Shown piece after piece: positions 36,869 through 45,910 of a stretch of 64,000 nucleotides of DNA. Every line of letters starts with the position of its first letter. Position 1 is the first letter of the stretch. The notes beneath the pieces were generated by a model that made no database searches, was not told the origin of the DNA, and saw only the letters and a program-made list of their open reading frames with translations. The stretch lies in contig JANYGZ010000014.1 in assembly GCA_025362235.1 (NCBI GenBank), forward strand, positions 48,378-112,377, given 5' to 3'. The stretch is from Ferruginibacter sp. (GTDB lineage Bacteria; Bacteroidota; Bacteroidia; Chitinophagales; Chitinophagaceae). The translations under genes were made by a program, and so were the position numbers.

Positions 36869-37417
36869 TTACGCACTCATATTTTTTATCATCCACTCTG
36901 CCTGCGAAACTGCTGTTTGTTCAGCGGTTACTTTGTTGGCTATTTTATTCTGCCCCTTTACAATTGATTCTGTTACATAAGAATGTTCAATGGCTTCACT
37001 TTCCTTCATGCCAAATAATTTTATCAGTGGTATCATTTTATCGCTGCCAAAATGTTTAAACAATGGTTCGTCCATAGCACTGTAAACAGGGATGTTGGTA
37101 AGCTGCCAATTACTTACGAGTTCCAGTTCTTTTTCAGGCAAAGGGTAATGCTCAACAAACACTGGTTGAAAGTCTTTAACCAGGTTGTCTATTTCTTCTG
37201 TAAGTATTATCCTTGTTATATCAATGCCGTGCAGTGCAAAAAAAGTTTTATAAGTTTCTGCTGTTTCAGGGAACCATGCAATAAATATAACTGATGCATT
37301 TTCTTTTGCCAATTGGAGACAGGCGTTCATTTTACCGGTAGAATTGATATATACTTTGTCCTTGAAAACAGCCACTGTTTCTGTTCCTTCTTTTTTACCA
37401 AATAGGTTTGATAACAT
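36869..37417 (-). CDS. Conserved hypothetical protein (182 aa)
   Basis: I do not recognise a family. The start is placed at the ATG 37415-37417 (MLSNLFGKKEGTETVAVFKD); a longer frame runs back over the uvrA start and has poor composition. The protein is soluble, alpha/beta in pattern (VIFIAWFPETAETY, GIDITRIILTEEIDNL), with a helical C-terminus ending in KVTAEQTAVSQAEWMIKNMS. It is convergent with recQ (two bases apart) and divergent from uvrA, so it may share a promoter region with uvrA. Function unknown. Confidence 0.7.
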   Translation of the reverse strand: MLSNLFGKKEGTETVAVFKDKVYINSTGKMNACLQLAKENASVIFIAWFPETAETYKTFFALHGIDITRIILTEEIDNLVKDFQPVFVEHYPLPEKELELVSNWQLTNIPVYSAMDEPLFKHFGSDKMIPLIKLFGMKESEAIEHSYVTESIVKGQNKIANKVTAEQTAVSQAEWMIKNMSA

Positions 37418-37489
37418 GGGTGGATGGTTGAGTGCGCAAATTAATAAAAACAAACAGGTAGTCAACAAAACCCTGCACTTTTTGTTTTG

Positions 37490-37497
37490 TATATTTG
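37490..37497 (+). promoter_or_regulatory. Probable -7 element of the uvrA promoter
   Basis: TATATTTG, 20 bases before the uvrA ATG, matches TAnnTTTG. A clear -33 TTTG at the right distance is not seen, so this is a partial match. Confidence 0.4.
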
Positions 37498-37516
37498 CAA
37501 TACAGTAAAATAATAA

Positions 37517-40500
37517 ATGGCTACAACAAAGAAATCTACTACAGGAGATATAATCAGCAAAGAATTTATTGAAGTGTTTGGGGCAAGGGAGCACAACCTT
37601 AAAGACATTGATATTAAAATACCCAAAAACCAATTGGTGGTGTTTACGGGGGTAAGTGGCAGCGGTAAATCATCGCTGGCATTTGATACTATCTATAATG
37701 AAGGCCAACGACGCTACATGGAAAGTTTTAGTGCCTATGCACGCCAGTTTGTTGGCGATATGGAACGCCCAGATGTGGATAAAATTACAGGCCTTTCGCC
37801 GGTGATTTCTATAGAACAAAAAACTACCAATAAAAATCCACGAAGCACAGTTGGTACCATTACGGAGATATACGATTTTTTACGGTTATTGTATGCAAGG
37901 GTAGGCGAGGCGTACAGCTACAACACCGGTAAAAAAATGGTAAAGTTTAGCGAAGAAGAAATTGTAACCAACATATTTGCAAAATTTAAAAATAAAAAAA
38001 TAAGTCTGCTGGCACCATTGGTACGTGGGCGCAAAGGGCATTACAGGGAACTGTTTGAAGACATCCGCAAGAAAGGATATTTAAAAGTGCGTATTGATGG
38101 CGAAGTAAAAGACCTGGTACCAAAAATGCAAATAGACCGGTATAAGATACACGATATAGAAGTGGTAGTGGATAGATTGGCAGTTACAGATGATATGAAA
38201 GTAAGGTTAAGTCAGAGTGTGCAAAAGACTTTGCAAGTGGGTAAAGACCTTATGTTTGTGGCCCTCCTGCCCCCCGAAGGGAAAGCCCCCTCACCCTCCA
38301 AAGGGGGGATTTTGGAGGAGAATGCTGACTTTGGAATATCTCCGGATTTGAAGACATCGAAGAAAAATGTTGGAAAGAAATCAACGTCAGCAGCGGAAGA
38401 AACCGAATTGCCGGAGACTTCGGAAATCCCCCCTTTGGGGGGTGGGGGGGCGACGTACAGCAAACAATTAATGTGCGAAGAAACAGGTATCAGTTACGAA
38501 GAACCATCGCCCAATGCTTTTTCATTTAACAGCCCTTATGGTGCATGCCCTACCTGTAAAGGTCTGGGTACAGTGTATACTATTGATATGGAAGAAGTGC
38601 TTCCTGATAAAACGAAAAGCGTAAAGGAAGGTGCTATTATACCATTAGGTGAAGAACGGGATGCCAGTGTGTTTCAGCAAGTGATGGCGTTTGCAAGAAA
38701 ATATAAAATCAATTTAGATAAACCGCTAAATGAACTTCCGCAGGAACAACTAGGTCTGTTATTGTATGGCGACCAGCATATCAATCCAGAACTGGAACTT
38801 GATATGAGCGATGAAACAATTCCGATGGAATATACAGGCAGTTACGAAGGTATTATTCCTATGCTGAAAAGATGGTTTGCTTCTCCGCAAAGCGGTGAGG
38901 CTTTAAGAGATTGGGTAGAGAAATTTATGCAACTTAAAACCTGTGGTACCTGTAATGGGAACCGGTTAAAAAAAGAAAGCCTTTGGTTTAAAGTAGATGA
39001 AAAGAATATTGCGGAACTAAGCGCACTAAATTTAAACAAATTAGCTGACTGGTTTGGCGGTATTGAAAAGCGGTTGAGCAATAAACAAAATGCCATTGCC
39101 AAAGACGTGTTGAAAGAAATAAGGGACAGGTTACAATTTTTATTAGATGTAGGGTTGACCTACCTGAGTTTAAACCGGCCTTCTAAAAGCCTTAGTGGTG
39201 GGGAGTCGCAGCGTATAAGGCTGGCTACACAAATCGGTTCCCAATTGCAGGGCATTACGTATATCCTGGATGAACCAAGTATTGGCTTGCATCAACGCGA
39301 TAACCAGCGTTTGATTGGGGCCTTACAAAACTTAAGGGATATAGGCAATAGTATATTAGTAGTAGAGCACGATAAAGATATTATGCTGGCTTCAGATTAT
39401 TTGGTGGATATTGGTCCTAAAGCAGGTAAGTATGGTGGCGAGATTGTGGCAATGGGTACACCAGCACAAGTGCTGGAAAGCAATAGCGATACAGCTCAAT
39501 ATCTAAGCCGCATAAAAAATATTGAAGTACCTAAAGAAAGACGAAAAGGCAATGGCAATTTTTTAGAATTAAAAGGTTCTAAAGGAAATAATTTAAAAAA
39601 TGTCAGTGTAAAATTTCCTTTGGGTAAACTGATATTAATAACTGGTGTAAGCGGCAGCGGTAAATCAACATTAATTAATGAAACCCTGTACCCCTTGCTG
39701 AGTAAACATTGTTATCATTCAAAAGCCATGCCGCTTGAATATGCATCCATCAAAGGATTAGAGCATATTGATAAAGTAATTGAAATAGACCAGAGCCCAA
39801 TCGGCCGGACACCAAGAAGCAATCCTGCAACCTATTGTGGATTTTTTACAGACATACGTACTTTGTTTGCAGCAGTACCCGAAGCTAAAATACGTGGCTA
39901 TACAGCAGGTCGTTTTTCGTTTAATGTAAAAAGCGGCCGTTGTGAAATTTGTGAAGGTGGAGGTATGCGTGTAATAGAAATGAATTTTTTACCCGATGTA
40001 TACGTGCATTGCGAAAAGTGCAATGGTAAACGCTATAACAGGGAAACATTAGAGATACGCTATAAAGGAAAATCCATTAGTGACGTACTGGATATGACGG
40101 TGGATGAAGCGGTAGAATTTTTTCATGCGGTACCATTTATTTATCGTAAAATAAAAGTACTACGTGAAGTAGGGTTGGGATATATTACCCTTGGCCAAAG
40201 TGCTGTAACGCTTAGTGGCGGTGAGGCGCAGCGTGTAAAGCTTTCAACCGAACTGGGTAAAAAAGATACCGGCAAAACTTTTTATATACTGGATGAGCCT
40301 ACAACAGGTCTTCATTTTCAGGACATACAACATTTACTGGAAGTGATTAACAAACTGGTAGACAGAGGCAATAGTGTTTTGGTAATTGAGCACAATATGG
40401 ATGTAATAAAAGTGGCTGATCATATCATTGATATTGGACCCGAAGGCGGCGATGGCGGCGGATTGGTTTTATTTGAAGGAGTACCTGAAGGACTGATAAA

Positions 40501-40549
40501 AGTAAAAGAAAGTTTTACAGGAAAATATTTAAAGGCAGAATTAAAATAA
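37517..40549 (+). CDS. uvrA: Excinuclease ABC subunit A, with a 63-codon repeat-derived insertion
   Basis: 1010 residues, about 65 longer than the usual 940-950. Two ABC ATPase modules: Walker A GVSGSGKSSLAFDT and GVSGSGKSTLINET, signatures LSGGESQRIRLA and LSGGEAQRVKLS. Zinc modules include CPTCKGLG, CGTCNG and CEICEGGG/CEKCNGKR. It recognises bulky DNA lesions with UvrB in nucleotide excision repair. Residues about 250-312 are unlike UvrA: LLPPEGKAPSPSKGG, then a Lys/Glu-rich stretch, then [14 protein letters not shown]. This comes from an in-frame palindromic element described separately. The frame remains open throughout, and core motifs are intact, so the protein is probably functional. 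Confidence 0.95.
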   Translation: MATTKKSTTGDIISKEFIEVFGAREHNLKDIDIKIPKNQLVVFTGVSGSGKSSLAFDTIYNEGQRRYMESFSAYARQFVGDMERPDVDKITGLSPVISIEQKTTNKNPRSTVGTITEIYDFLRLLYARVGEAYSYNTGKKMVKFSEEEIVTNIFAKFKNKKISLLAPLVRGRKGHYRELFEDIRKKGYLKVRIDGEVKDLVPKMQIDRYKIHDIEVVVDRLAVTDDMKVRLSQSVQKTLQVGKDLMFVALLPPEGKAPSPSKGGILEENADFGISPDLKTSKKNVGKKSTSAAEETELPETSEIPPLGGGGATYSKQLMCEETGISYEEPSPNAFSFNSPYGACPTCKGLGTVYTIDMEEVLPDKTKSVKEGAIIPLGEERDASVFQQVMAFARKYKINLDKPLNELPQEQLGLLLYGDQHINPELELDMSDETIPMEYTGSYEGIIPMLKRWFASPQSGEALRDWVEKFMQLKTCGTCNGNRLKKESLWFKVDEKNIAELSALNLNKLADWFGGIEKRLSNKQNAIAKDVLKEIRDRLQFLLDVGLTYLSLNRPSKSLSGGESQRIRLATQIGSQLQGITYILDEPSIGLHQRDNQRLIGALQNLRDIGNSILVVEHDKDIMLASDYLVDIGPKAGKYGGEIVAMGTPAQVLESNSDTAQYLSRIKNIEVPKERRKGNGNFLELKGSKGNNLKNVSVKFPLGKLILITGVSGSGKSTLINETLYPLLSKHCYHSKAMPLEYASIKGLEHIDKVIEIDQSPIGRTPRSNPATYCGFFTDIRTLFAAVPEAKIRGYTAGRFSFNVKSGRCEICEGGGMRVIEMNFLPDVYVHCEKCNGKRYNRETLEIRYKGKSISDVLDMTVDEAVEFFHAVPFIYRKIKVLREVGLGYITLGQSAVTLSGGEAQRVKLSTELGKKDTGKTFYILDEPTTGLHFQDIQHLLEVINKLVDRGNSVLVIEHNMDVIKVADHIIDIGPEGGDGGGLVLFEGVPEGLIKVKESFTGKYLKAELK
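38264..38452 (+). repeat. In-frame palindromic element inside uvrA
   Basis: 189 bases (63 codons) with no counterpart in UvrA proteins. The ends are inverted repeats: 38285-38312 (GCCCCCTCACCCTCC AAAGG and onward) and 38424-38451 are complementary over 28 bases with two mismatches. Inner pairs such as CTCCGG/CCGGAG and GCTGAC/GTCAGC add further folding. The right arm is identical, as reverse complement, over 26 bases to 46770-46795 in aspS. Extents are judged from protein similarity and may be off by a few codons. Confidence 0.85.
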
Positions 40550-40763
40550 TGGACAAAGGATAGTAACGAAATTTAAAATTGTGGTTTCAGGGGTGAACAC
40601 GTGTATAGGAATATACACAGTCTTCCGGGGGTCAATTTCAGTTGTATCGCTTTGCCATTATTTAATTGATCAGTAGAGGGGTTAAAATATATCTGTTAAT
40701 TACAATAGCTTTTGCCAGCGGCTTATTTACTTTACTTAATTAAAAAAAGAAGTACGTAAATAA

Positions 40764-40865
40764 TTAACCGCCTTTTGATTTGTTATACAACATCACCAAC
40801 ATAAAACATGTTACCAACACAATCATCTTAAAAAGTAAAGGATTAGTTTGTAAATTGTTTTTCAT
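40764..40865 (-). CDS. Possible 33-residue membrane micro-protein
   Basis: The ATG at 40863-40865 on the minus strand opens 33 codons: a polar start, one hydrophobic helix (FKMIVLVTCFMLVMLY) and a basic tail NKSKGG. It begins 26 bases after the stop of the beta-barrel gene on the same strand, so it could be co-translated. No homologue is known to me. The rest of 40550-40763 shows no gene. Confidence 0.4.
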   Translation of the reverse strand: MKNNLQTNPLLFKMIVLVTCFMLVMLYNKSKGG

Positions 40866-40890
40866 AATTATTGCATTTTGTTATTTAAAT

Positions 40891-41871
40891 TTAGAATCTA
40901 TGAGGACAACTTCTTTGTTGAGCTGTTCTGTCATTACCATTGCCGCCTAACCTTATACCAATTTTAAATAAAAATGAAAAATAGGCGTCAAAATTTTTGG
41001 GGTTACCGCGTTGAAAACCTGGATCAGTCCTTGTATACACACCAATTGATTTATCATATATTTGAATGGCAATATTTGCATCATGCGGACTTAAATATTT
41101 GTTGAATAAATTAGGATCTATATAAGTAGTGCTTACATCATCCATATAATCTGTAAATGTTTTTCTGTACAGCAATTCAAGCCCCAGGTTCATATTGTTA
41201 TATAGGAAATATTTTATACCGGCACCAAATGGTATATTTAACTGTGTAAGTTTGTAAGGTTTTCTGTCTGGGTATTCAGCAAATCCCTGCCCTTCTGTAT
41301 GCAATGGTTGTAAATCATACCATGTTTTATCACCATTGGCGTCCGTAAGAGAGCCTTGCGGATTAAAATGAAAAACACCTACACCACTAAATACATAGGG
41401 GCGAACCTTTGGCCAATACTCTTCTTCATCTCTGTGCATATACATTAACGGAAAAAATTCTACAGCAGTGTATGCCTCCCAAACATCGCTTCTTACATCA
41501 AGATTTCTAAACTTTCTGTATGATTCATTTGGTCCATTTGTACTAATAATTACATCTTGTCCTTCAATATAAGTATACTGTGCAGCAAGCCTGAAACCCA
41601 GCCATTCATTTGGATAAACACTTACAAATGCTCCTTTCATAAACTTTGTTAATGGCACATTAAGGTCTTTTATAAATGTAGTTCCATAACCAGCATGACC
41701 GCCAAGATCTCCTAAAAAAAATGTAGGGCCAAAATTTACCCCAATTTCAATTTTCAATTTGTTGTCATTGCCAAACATCAGGTGTTGTGCGTAGGATGAA
41801 CTGCTGAGAACTATGCAAAGTGAAAGGGAAAGAACTCCCCGGCAAATAAAATAGTGTAAGCGGTTTTTCAT
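40891..41871 (-). CDS. DUF6089-like outer-membrane beta-barrel protein
   Basis: 326 residues with a signal peptide (to SSSSYAQ). The mature part is rich in alternating hydrophobic strands and aromatic residues: GVNFGPTFFLGDLGG, WLGFRLAAQYTYIEG, VRPYVFSGVGVFHFNPQG, PFGAGIKYFLYNNMNLGLEL and a C-terminal strand FSFLFKIGIRLGG. The GDLGG segment and overall plan fit the small outer-membrane barrel family DUF6089 found across Bacteroidota. It probably sits in the outer membrane, exact role unknown. Followed by a possible micro-protein. Confidence 0.8.
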   Translation of the reverse strand: MKNRLHYFICRGVLSLSLCIVLSSSSYAQHLMFGNDNKLKIEIGVNFGPTFFLGDLGGHAGYGTTFIKDLNVPLTKFMKGAFVSVYPNEWLGFRLAAQYTYIEGQDVIISTNGPNESYRKFRNLDVRSDVWEAYTAVEFFPLMYMHRDEEEYWPKVRPYVFSGVGVFHFNPQGSLTDANGDKTWYDLQPLHTEGQGFAEYPDRKPYKLTQLNIPFGAGIKYFLYNNMNLGLELLYRKTFTDYMDDVSTTYIDPNLFNKYLSPHDANIAIQIYDKSIGVYTRTDPGFQRGNPKNFDAYFSFLFKIGIRLGGNGNDRTAQQRSCPHRF

Positions 41872-41997
41872 ACGTGTTCTGGATTTGGACTACTGGATTT
41901 GATACAAAATTTACATAGCGTATACTTGATAGCTATACAAAAACGTACCTGTTCAATAAAACGAAACGACTTGTTAAATATTGTTTGAGAAGGAAAA

Positions 41998-42450
41998 TTA
42001 TGCAGTATAACGCATTTCAATATGAGGGATCCCATCTTCTAGAAAAGTATCACTTACCTGGTTAAAACCCAGCGAGTTGTAAAATTTTTTAAGATAAAGC
42101 TGGGCACCAATAGTTATCTGGCTGCAATTAAATTGTTGAAGTGTAAGCGCTATTGCTTTTTGCATCAGCAACCTGCCGGTTCCATTTTTTCTATAGTTTT
42201 CAGCAGTTATTACCCTGCCAATGCTGGCTTCGTTAAATGAAAGTTCTGGTGGAAGAATACGGCAATAGGCAACCAATACATTATTATCCCAAGCCGCTAA
42301 ATGAAATGATTGAAAATCTTTATTGTCAGCATCCTGGTAAGTGCAGTTTTGTTCTACAGAAAAAATTGCTATACGTAATTGAAGTATGGCATATAACTCA
42401 GTGTTGGTTAATTCGTCAAACGATTTGTATGTCCATTGAAGTGTCTGCAT
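41998..42450 (-). CDS. GNAT family N-acetyltransferase (ElaA-like)
   Basis: 150 residues from the ATG 42448-42450. A longer frame starting at 42528 overlaps rarA and includes the AAATTCGTG repeat, so I reject it. ElaA-type features: LQLRIAIFSVEQNCTYQDAD near residue 26, IGRVITAENYRKNGTGRLLM (acetyl-CoA loop), and a C-terminal FYNSLGFNQVSDTFLEDGIP ending HIEMRY. It transfers acetyl from acetyl-CoA to an unknown acceptor. Downstream of rarA on the same strand. Confidence 0.9.
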   Translation of the reverse strand: MQTLQWTYKSFDELTNTELYAILQLRIAIFSVEQNCTYQDADNKDFQSFHLAAWDNNVLVAYCRILPPELSFNEASIGRVITAENYRKNGTGRLLMQKAIALTLQQFNCSQITIGAQLYLKKFYNSLGFNQVSDTFLEDGIPHIEMRYTA

Positions 42451-42458
42451 TATATTAT

Positions 42459-42498
42459 TTATTACACGAATTTTGAAACACGAATTTGAAATTATTTT
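42459..42498 (-). repeat. Second copy of the AAATTCGTG element, 5' of the acetyltransferase gene
   Basis: On the minus strand AATAATTTCAAATTCGTG is followed by TTCAAAATTCGTGTAATAA, with AAATTCGTG at 42479-42487 and 42465-42473. It matches 23717-23755 apart from a one- or two-base difference between units. It again sits just before a start codon and in the transcribed direction. Confidence 0.75.
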
Positions 42499-42517
42499 AC
42501 TTTGGTTTAGTGCCTTT

Positions 42518-43777
42518 TTAATATCCATATTTTGCTTTCCATCTTTCTTTTAACAATTTTCTTATTTCTTCTTCACGGGCATTTTTTTGAGGAATATAAA
42601 AAGCAGTTCCCTTTAACTGGTCAGGTAGATATTCCTGCAATATAAAATTGTCATCAAACTGATGGGCATATTTATAATCTTTGCCATAATTCATTTCTTT
42701 CATCAGCCTTGTAGGAGCATTGCGTAAATGTAATGGTACAGGCAGGTCGCCGGTATTTTTAACAGCATCAGATGCTGCGCCAATGGCAGCAACAGCGGCA
42801 TTGCTTTTTACCGAACTTGCCAGGTAAGTAGCACATTGCGAAAGAATGATACTACTTTCAGGATAGCCAATCATACTAACTGCATGGAAGGTGCTGGTGG
42901 CTAATAATAAGGCATTGGGGTTAGCATTACCAATATCTTCACTGGCAAAAATCAGCATCCGCCTTGCAATAAATTTTACATCCTCACCACCTTCAATCAT
43001 TCTTGCCAGCCAGTACACGGCACCGTTAGGGTCGGTGCCACGCATACTTTTAATAAATGCAGAAATAATATCGTAATGCTGCTCTCCTTTTTTATCATAT
43101 AAAGCAATGCGCTGCTGGGCAATTTCCATTACCTTATCATCTGTTATTACAGCGTTATTATCCAGCACATCAGTTACCAATTCAAAAAGATTTAATAACT
43201 TCCTGGCATCGCCGCCTGAGATTGTTAGTAATGCGTCTGTTTCTTTTAAATCAATATTTTTTTGTTGCAGGATTATATCTTTTTTTATCACTTCGTTTAA
43301 AAGCTGTACCAGTTCTTTTTTATCAAGTGCTTTTAATACATATACCTGGCAACGGCTCAGCAAAGCGCTATTTACTTCAAACGAAGGGTTCTCTGTAGTG
43401 GCTCCAATCAGCCGGATGATACCTTTTTCAACTGCACCCAATAACGCATCCTGCTGCCCTTTATTAAAGCGGTGAATTTCATCAATAAAAAGAATGGTGC
43501 CTGGTTTTGTTTTGGCATTTTCAATTACTTCACGCACTTCCTTTACTCCCGCTGAAATGGCGCTTAATGTATAAAAGGGAACCTGAAGCGTATTTGCTAT
43601 TATGTTTGCAATAGTGGTTTTACCAACACCGGGCGGCCCCCACAATATTATAGAAGGAAGTTTACCATGTTCAATAGCAGAGCGTAAAATACTGCCTTTG
43701 CCAGTCAGGTGTTCCTGACCAACCAATTCATCCAATTTATTTGGCCGCATTCTTTCGGCCAGGGGGATTACGCTCAT
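42518..43777 (-). CDS. rarA: Replication-associated recombination protein A (RarA/MgsA)
   Basis: 419 residues. AAA+ ATPase of the RarA/WRNIP1 family: start PLAERMRPNKLDELVGQEHL, Walker A GPPGVGKTTIANIIA, Walker B LFIDEIHRFNKGQQDALL, sensor GATTENPSFEVN, then the tetramerisation domain with SFIKSMRGTDPNGAVYWLAR and AIGAASDAV. It acts at stalled replication forks. First gene ahead of the acetyltransferase. Confidence 0.95.
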   Translation of the reverse strand: MSVIPLAERMRPNKLDELVGQEHLTGKGSILRSAIEHGKLPSIILWGPPGVGKTTIANIIANTLQVPFYTLSAISAGVKEVREVIENAKTKPGTILFIDEIHRFNKGQQDALLGAVEKGIIRLIGATTENPSFEVNSALLSRCQVYVLKALDKKELVQLLNEVIKKDIILQQKNIDLKETDALLTISGGDARKLLNLFELVTDVLDNNAVITDDKVMEIAQQRIALYDKKGEQHYDIISAFIKSMRGTDPNGAVYWLARMIEGGEDVKFIARRMLIFASEDIGNANPNALLLATSTFHAVSMIGYPESSIILSQCATYLASSVKSNAAVAAIGAASDAVKNTGDLPVPLHLRNAPTRLMKEMNYGKDYKYAHQFDDNFILQEYLPDQLKGTAFYIPQKNAREEEIRKLLKERWKAKYGY

Positions 43778-43859
43778 ACTATAAAGATAGTATGGTTAAA
43801 TTATTTACTCTCTATTGCTGTTATATTTTATTTGGTTTGAATAATTGGCTATTCACTAT

Positions 43860-45137
43860 CTATGGCAGGTAGGGTAAAATTTCTTCAGGAGCTACATTTT
43901 TTTTTGCATCATCCAATTCCAGTACAATTAAATAACCATTTGCACCACCTGCCTTTTTTATTGCATCAGCTAATTTTTGCTGGTCGCTGAAAATACATTT
44001 TCCGTTGGCATCCCAAATTTCCTTTGTGCTTAAACAACCAGCTGTGGGGGTAAATGGGTAATATAATTGCTCTTTATAAAATGATGGATCTACGGCAGTA
44101 CCATGGGCAATTATTTCTGTACGGCCGGCTTCACCAGCATACAATGTTTCGTAAAAAGGTGCATAATTTTTTAAAGCCGTCGGCACTAGCCTGCCATACC
44201 ATCCTTTACTCCATAGGGTATCTGTAATGCTGCTGTCTTTAAAAAAATACGCCAGCGATTTTTCGTAAGGCATGGTTAATTGAATATTTTCTGTAGGACC
44301 AATAAAGGCACTTCGGCTGCGCCCAAATCCATACATCCTGTAAATACCCTGCGGGGTGTTTCCGTTACTGATATAAGCCGGAAAATTACTAAGGCTTCTT
44401 GCCAGCTGTGGTAGTGAAAATAATTTACCCTCATTATTTTGTATAAAATTTCCTGCTGTATCCTTTATTATAACAATACCTGTATAATTGCGCTTCTTTC
44501 TCTGAATGCTGTATACAACAACATTGCCACGTAAATAATTTTTATTAAAAAGGGTCTTTAGTTGTGATGCAGCAAGAAAGCCAGGTTTTTTAGAAAGGTT
44601 GTCGAGATGGCGAAAGAGTTCGAGTATAATAGCCTTGTCTTTATTGTCAGTAAATAAGTATGATTTTTTTATACCGGTATTCTTTATGTCAGCGATGATT
44701 TTTTTTGATGTATCAGCCAGTAATAAGTATTCAGCACAAATAGCAAATATTTTTGCATTTTGTGTATTGGCCAATAAACGTGCTACTGGTTTTAAATATT
44801 GCAGTTGTTGATTGGCATATAACATTTCCAGTAATTCCTGTTGAAAATACGGGCTTCTTTTTTCCATACTATCCACCGCCTTTTTTATGGCGGGCTTCGT
44901 CCATGCCTGCTGATAATTTATCAGCTCCATGGCATTGAAGGCATCTTGCCAGTTTTCTTCCGTTTCTTCATTTAAGGGCAAAAACAAATTTTTAGTGATG
45001 GAATGGTTAACCATATCATTGTAAAACTTTGATCTATTTTGTGCAGTAGTAAATCTTGAATAGGTAAATGGGTCTGTTTGTGCAATAAGATTATTACACA
45101 AACAAATTATAAATAAGAGAAAAATCGTTCTTTTCAT
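43860..45137 (-). CDS. Secreted protein with L,D-transpeptidase-like C-terminal domain
   Basis: 425 residues with signal peptide (to CNNLIAQ). Residues about 30-200 are helical, without a known motif. The C-terminal part has features of the YkuD catalytic fold: NTPQGIYRMYGFG, an AHGTAVDP segment and TAGCLSTKEIW. The His and Cys are spaced by about 22 residues, where classical enzymes have HX14-17[S/T]HGC. The His before Cys is replaced by Ala (TAGC). It could be a divergent peptidoglycan cross-linking enzyme or an inactive relative. No operon partner. Confidence 0.6.
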   Translation of the reverse strand: MKRTIFLLFIICLCNNLIAQTDPFTYSRFTTAQNRSKFYNDMVNHSITKNLFLPLNEETEENWQDAFNAMELINYQQAWTKPAIKKAVDSMEKRSPYFQQELLEMLYANQQLQYLKPVARLLANTQNAKIFAICAEYLLLADTSKKIIADIKNTGIKKSYLFTDNKDKAIILELFRHLDNLSKKPGFLAASQLKTLFNKNYLRGNVVVYSIQRKKRNYTGIVIIKDTAGNFIQNNEGKLFSLPQLARSLSNFPAYISNGNTPQGIYRMYGFGRSRSAFIGPTENIQLTMPYEKSLAYFFKDSSITDTLWSKGWYGRLVPTALKNYAPFYETLYAGEAGRTEIIAHGTAVDPSFYKEQLYYPFTPTAGCLSTKEIWDANGKCIFSDQQKLADAIKKAGGANGYLIVLELDDAKKNVAPEEILPYLP

Positions 45138-45303
45138 TGATACAAAGTAAAATAAGAAAACAAAGATGTATTATTTATAGTTTAGTTGCATGCAGGTATA
45201 AATTTGGTAAAAAATGAAGTCATTATAAATGCTCCTTTCTTAGCTCTTTCACCAACGAGTTTTAGCAGGGGTAGCATTAATGTTTGGTAATCCGGTATCA
45301 TAT

Positions 45304-45672
45304 TTACACTTCAATTAAAAATAAAGACAATTCTTGTATCCTCTTAAAACCTTTATCTGCTGTAACTAACGTAAACCCTTCTTCGATAGCTGTTGCTGCA
45401 ATAATTGCATCGGGTATCGGTATTTTCGTTCTTCTTTTTATCTCTATTACCTTTCTTTTTATTTTATTTGTCAAAGGCATTATGGTACAAAATTCTATTG
45501 CGGTTTCCCTTATCAATATTTCTCCCTTAGTAATATCTTTAACTCCTAATATTTCAATTTCTGTAACTTTAGATATATAAGGTTTTGAATCAAAATAAGG
45601 CCTGACATCTGTCAAGCCTTTCAATGCATAAATTATAATATTGGGATCTAATAAAAGATTATTTCCATTCAC
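45304..45672 (-). CDS. PIN domain toxin (VapC-like)
   Basis: 122 residues with the PIN nuclease residues in order: LLLDPNIIIYALKG (first Asp), SKVTEIEILG (Glu), PIPDAIIAATAIE (Asp), FTLVTADKGF (Asp). VapC toxins cleave tRNA or rRNA. The start overlaps the stop of the upstream small gene by 14 bases, the usual sign of a coupled toxin-antitoxin pair. Confidence 0.9.
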   Translation of the reverse strand: MNGNNLLLDPNIIIYALKGLTDVRPYFDSKPYISKVTEIEILGVKDITKGEILIRETAIEFCTIMPLTNKIKRKVIEIKRRTKIPIPDAIIAATAIEEGFTLVTADKGFKRIQELSLFLIEV

Positions 45673-45829
45673 TGCGTACTTTTTTTTGAAAGGTTAAGCC
45701 ATCTTCAATTGCAGGTAATTTACCAAAAAATGTATAAATGGATTTACCAGGGGATTTTCTACCAAGCCTCTTTTTTAGGATGATTTTGATTTCCTTTTCA
45801 GGAGTGCCTTTTGAAATTTCAGTGACCAT
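45659..45829 (-). CDS. Probable antitoxin of the PIN toxin
   Basis: 56 residues, basic and short, beginning MVTEISKGTPEKEIKIILKK and ending GLTFQKKVRSEWK. Composition is unlike classic AbrB- or RHH-type VapB, but the overlap with the toxin gene and the C-terminal amphipathic tail make it the expected partner. The frame is too short to judge by homology. Confidence 0.7.
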   Translation of the reverse strand: MVTEISKGTPEKEIKIILKKRLGRKSPGKSIYTFFGKLPAIEDGLTFQKKVRSEWK

Positions 45830-45910
45830 ATCTTTCTTTTGAATTATAAAGCTAAAGAAAATATACTATTTTATCCGAACTTCTGGGCTCAACAAGCTAA
45901 CCCTGCCTGT

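Noticed and set aside
42451..42528. 26-residue N-terminal extension of the acetyltransferase
   Set aside because: It overlaps rarA and translates the AAATTCGTG repeat; the ATG at 42450 matches the family start.
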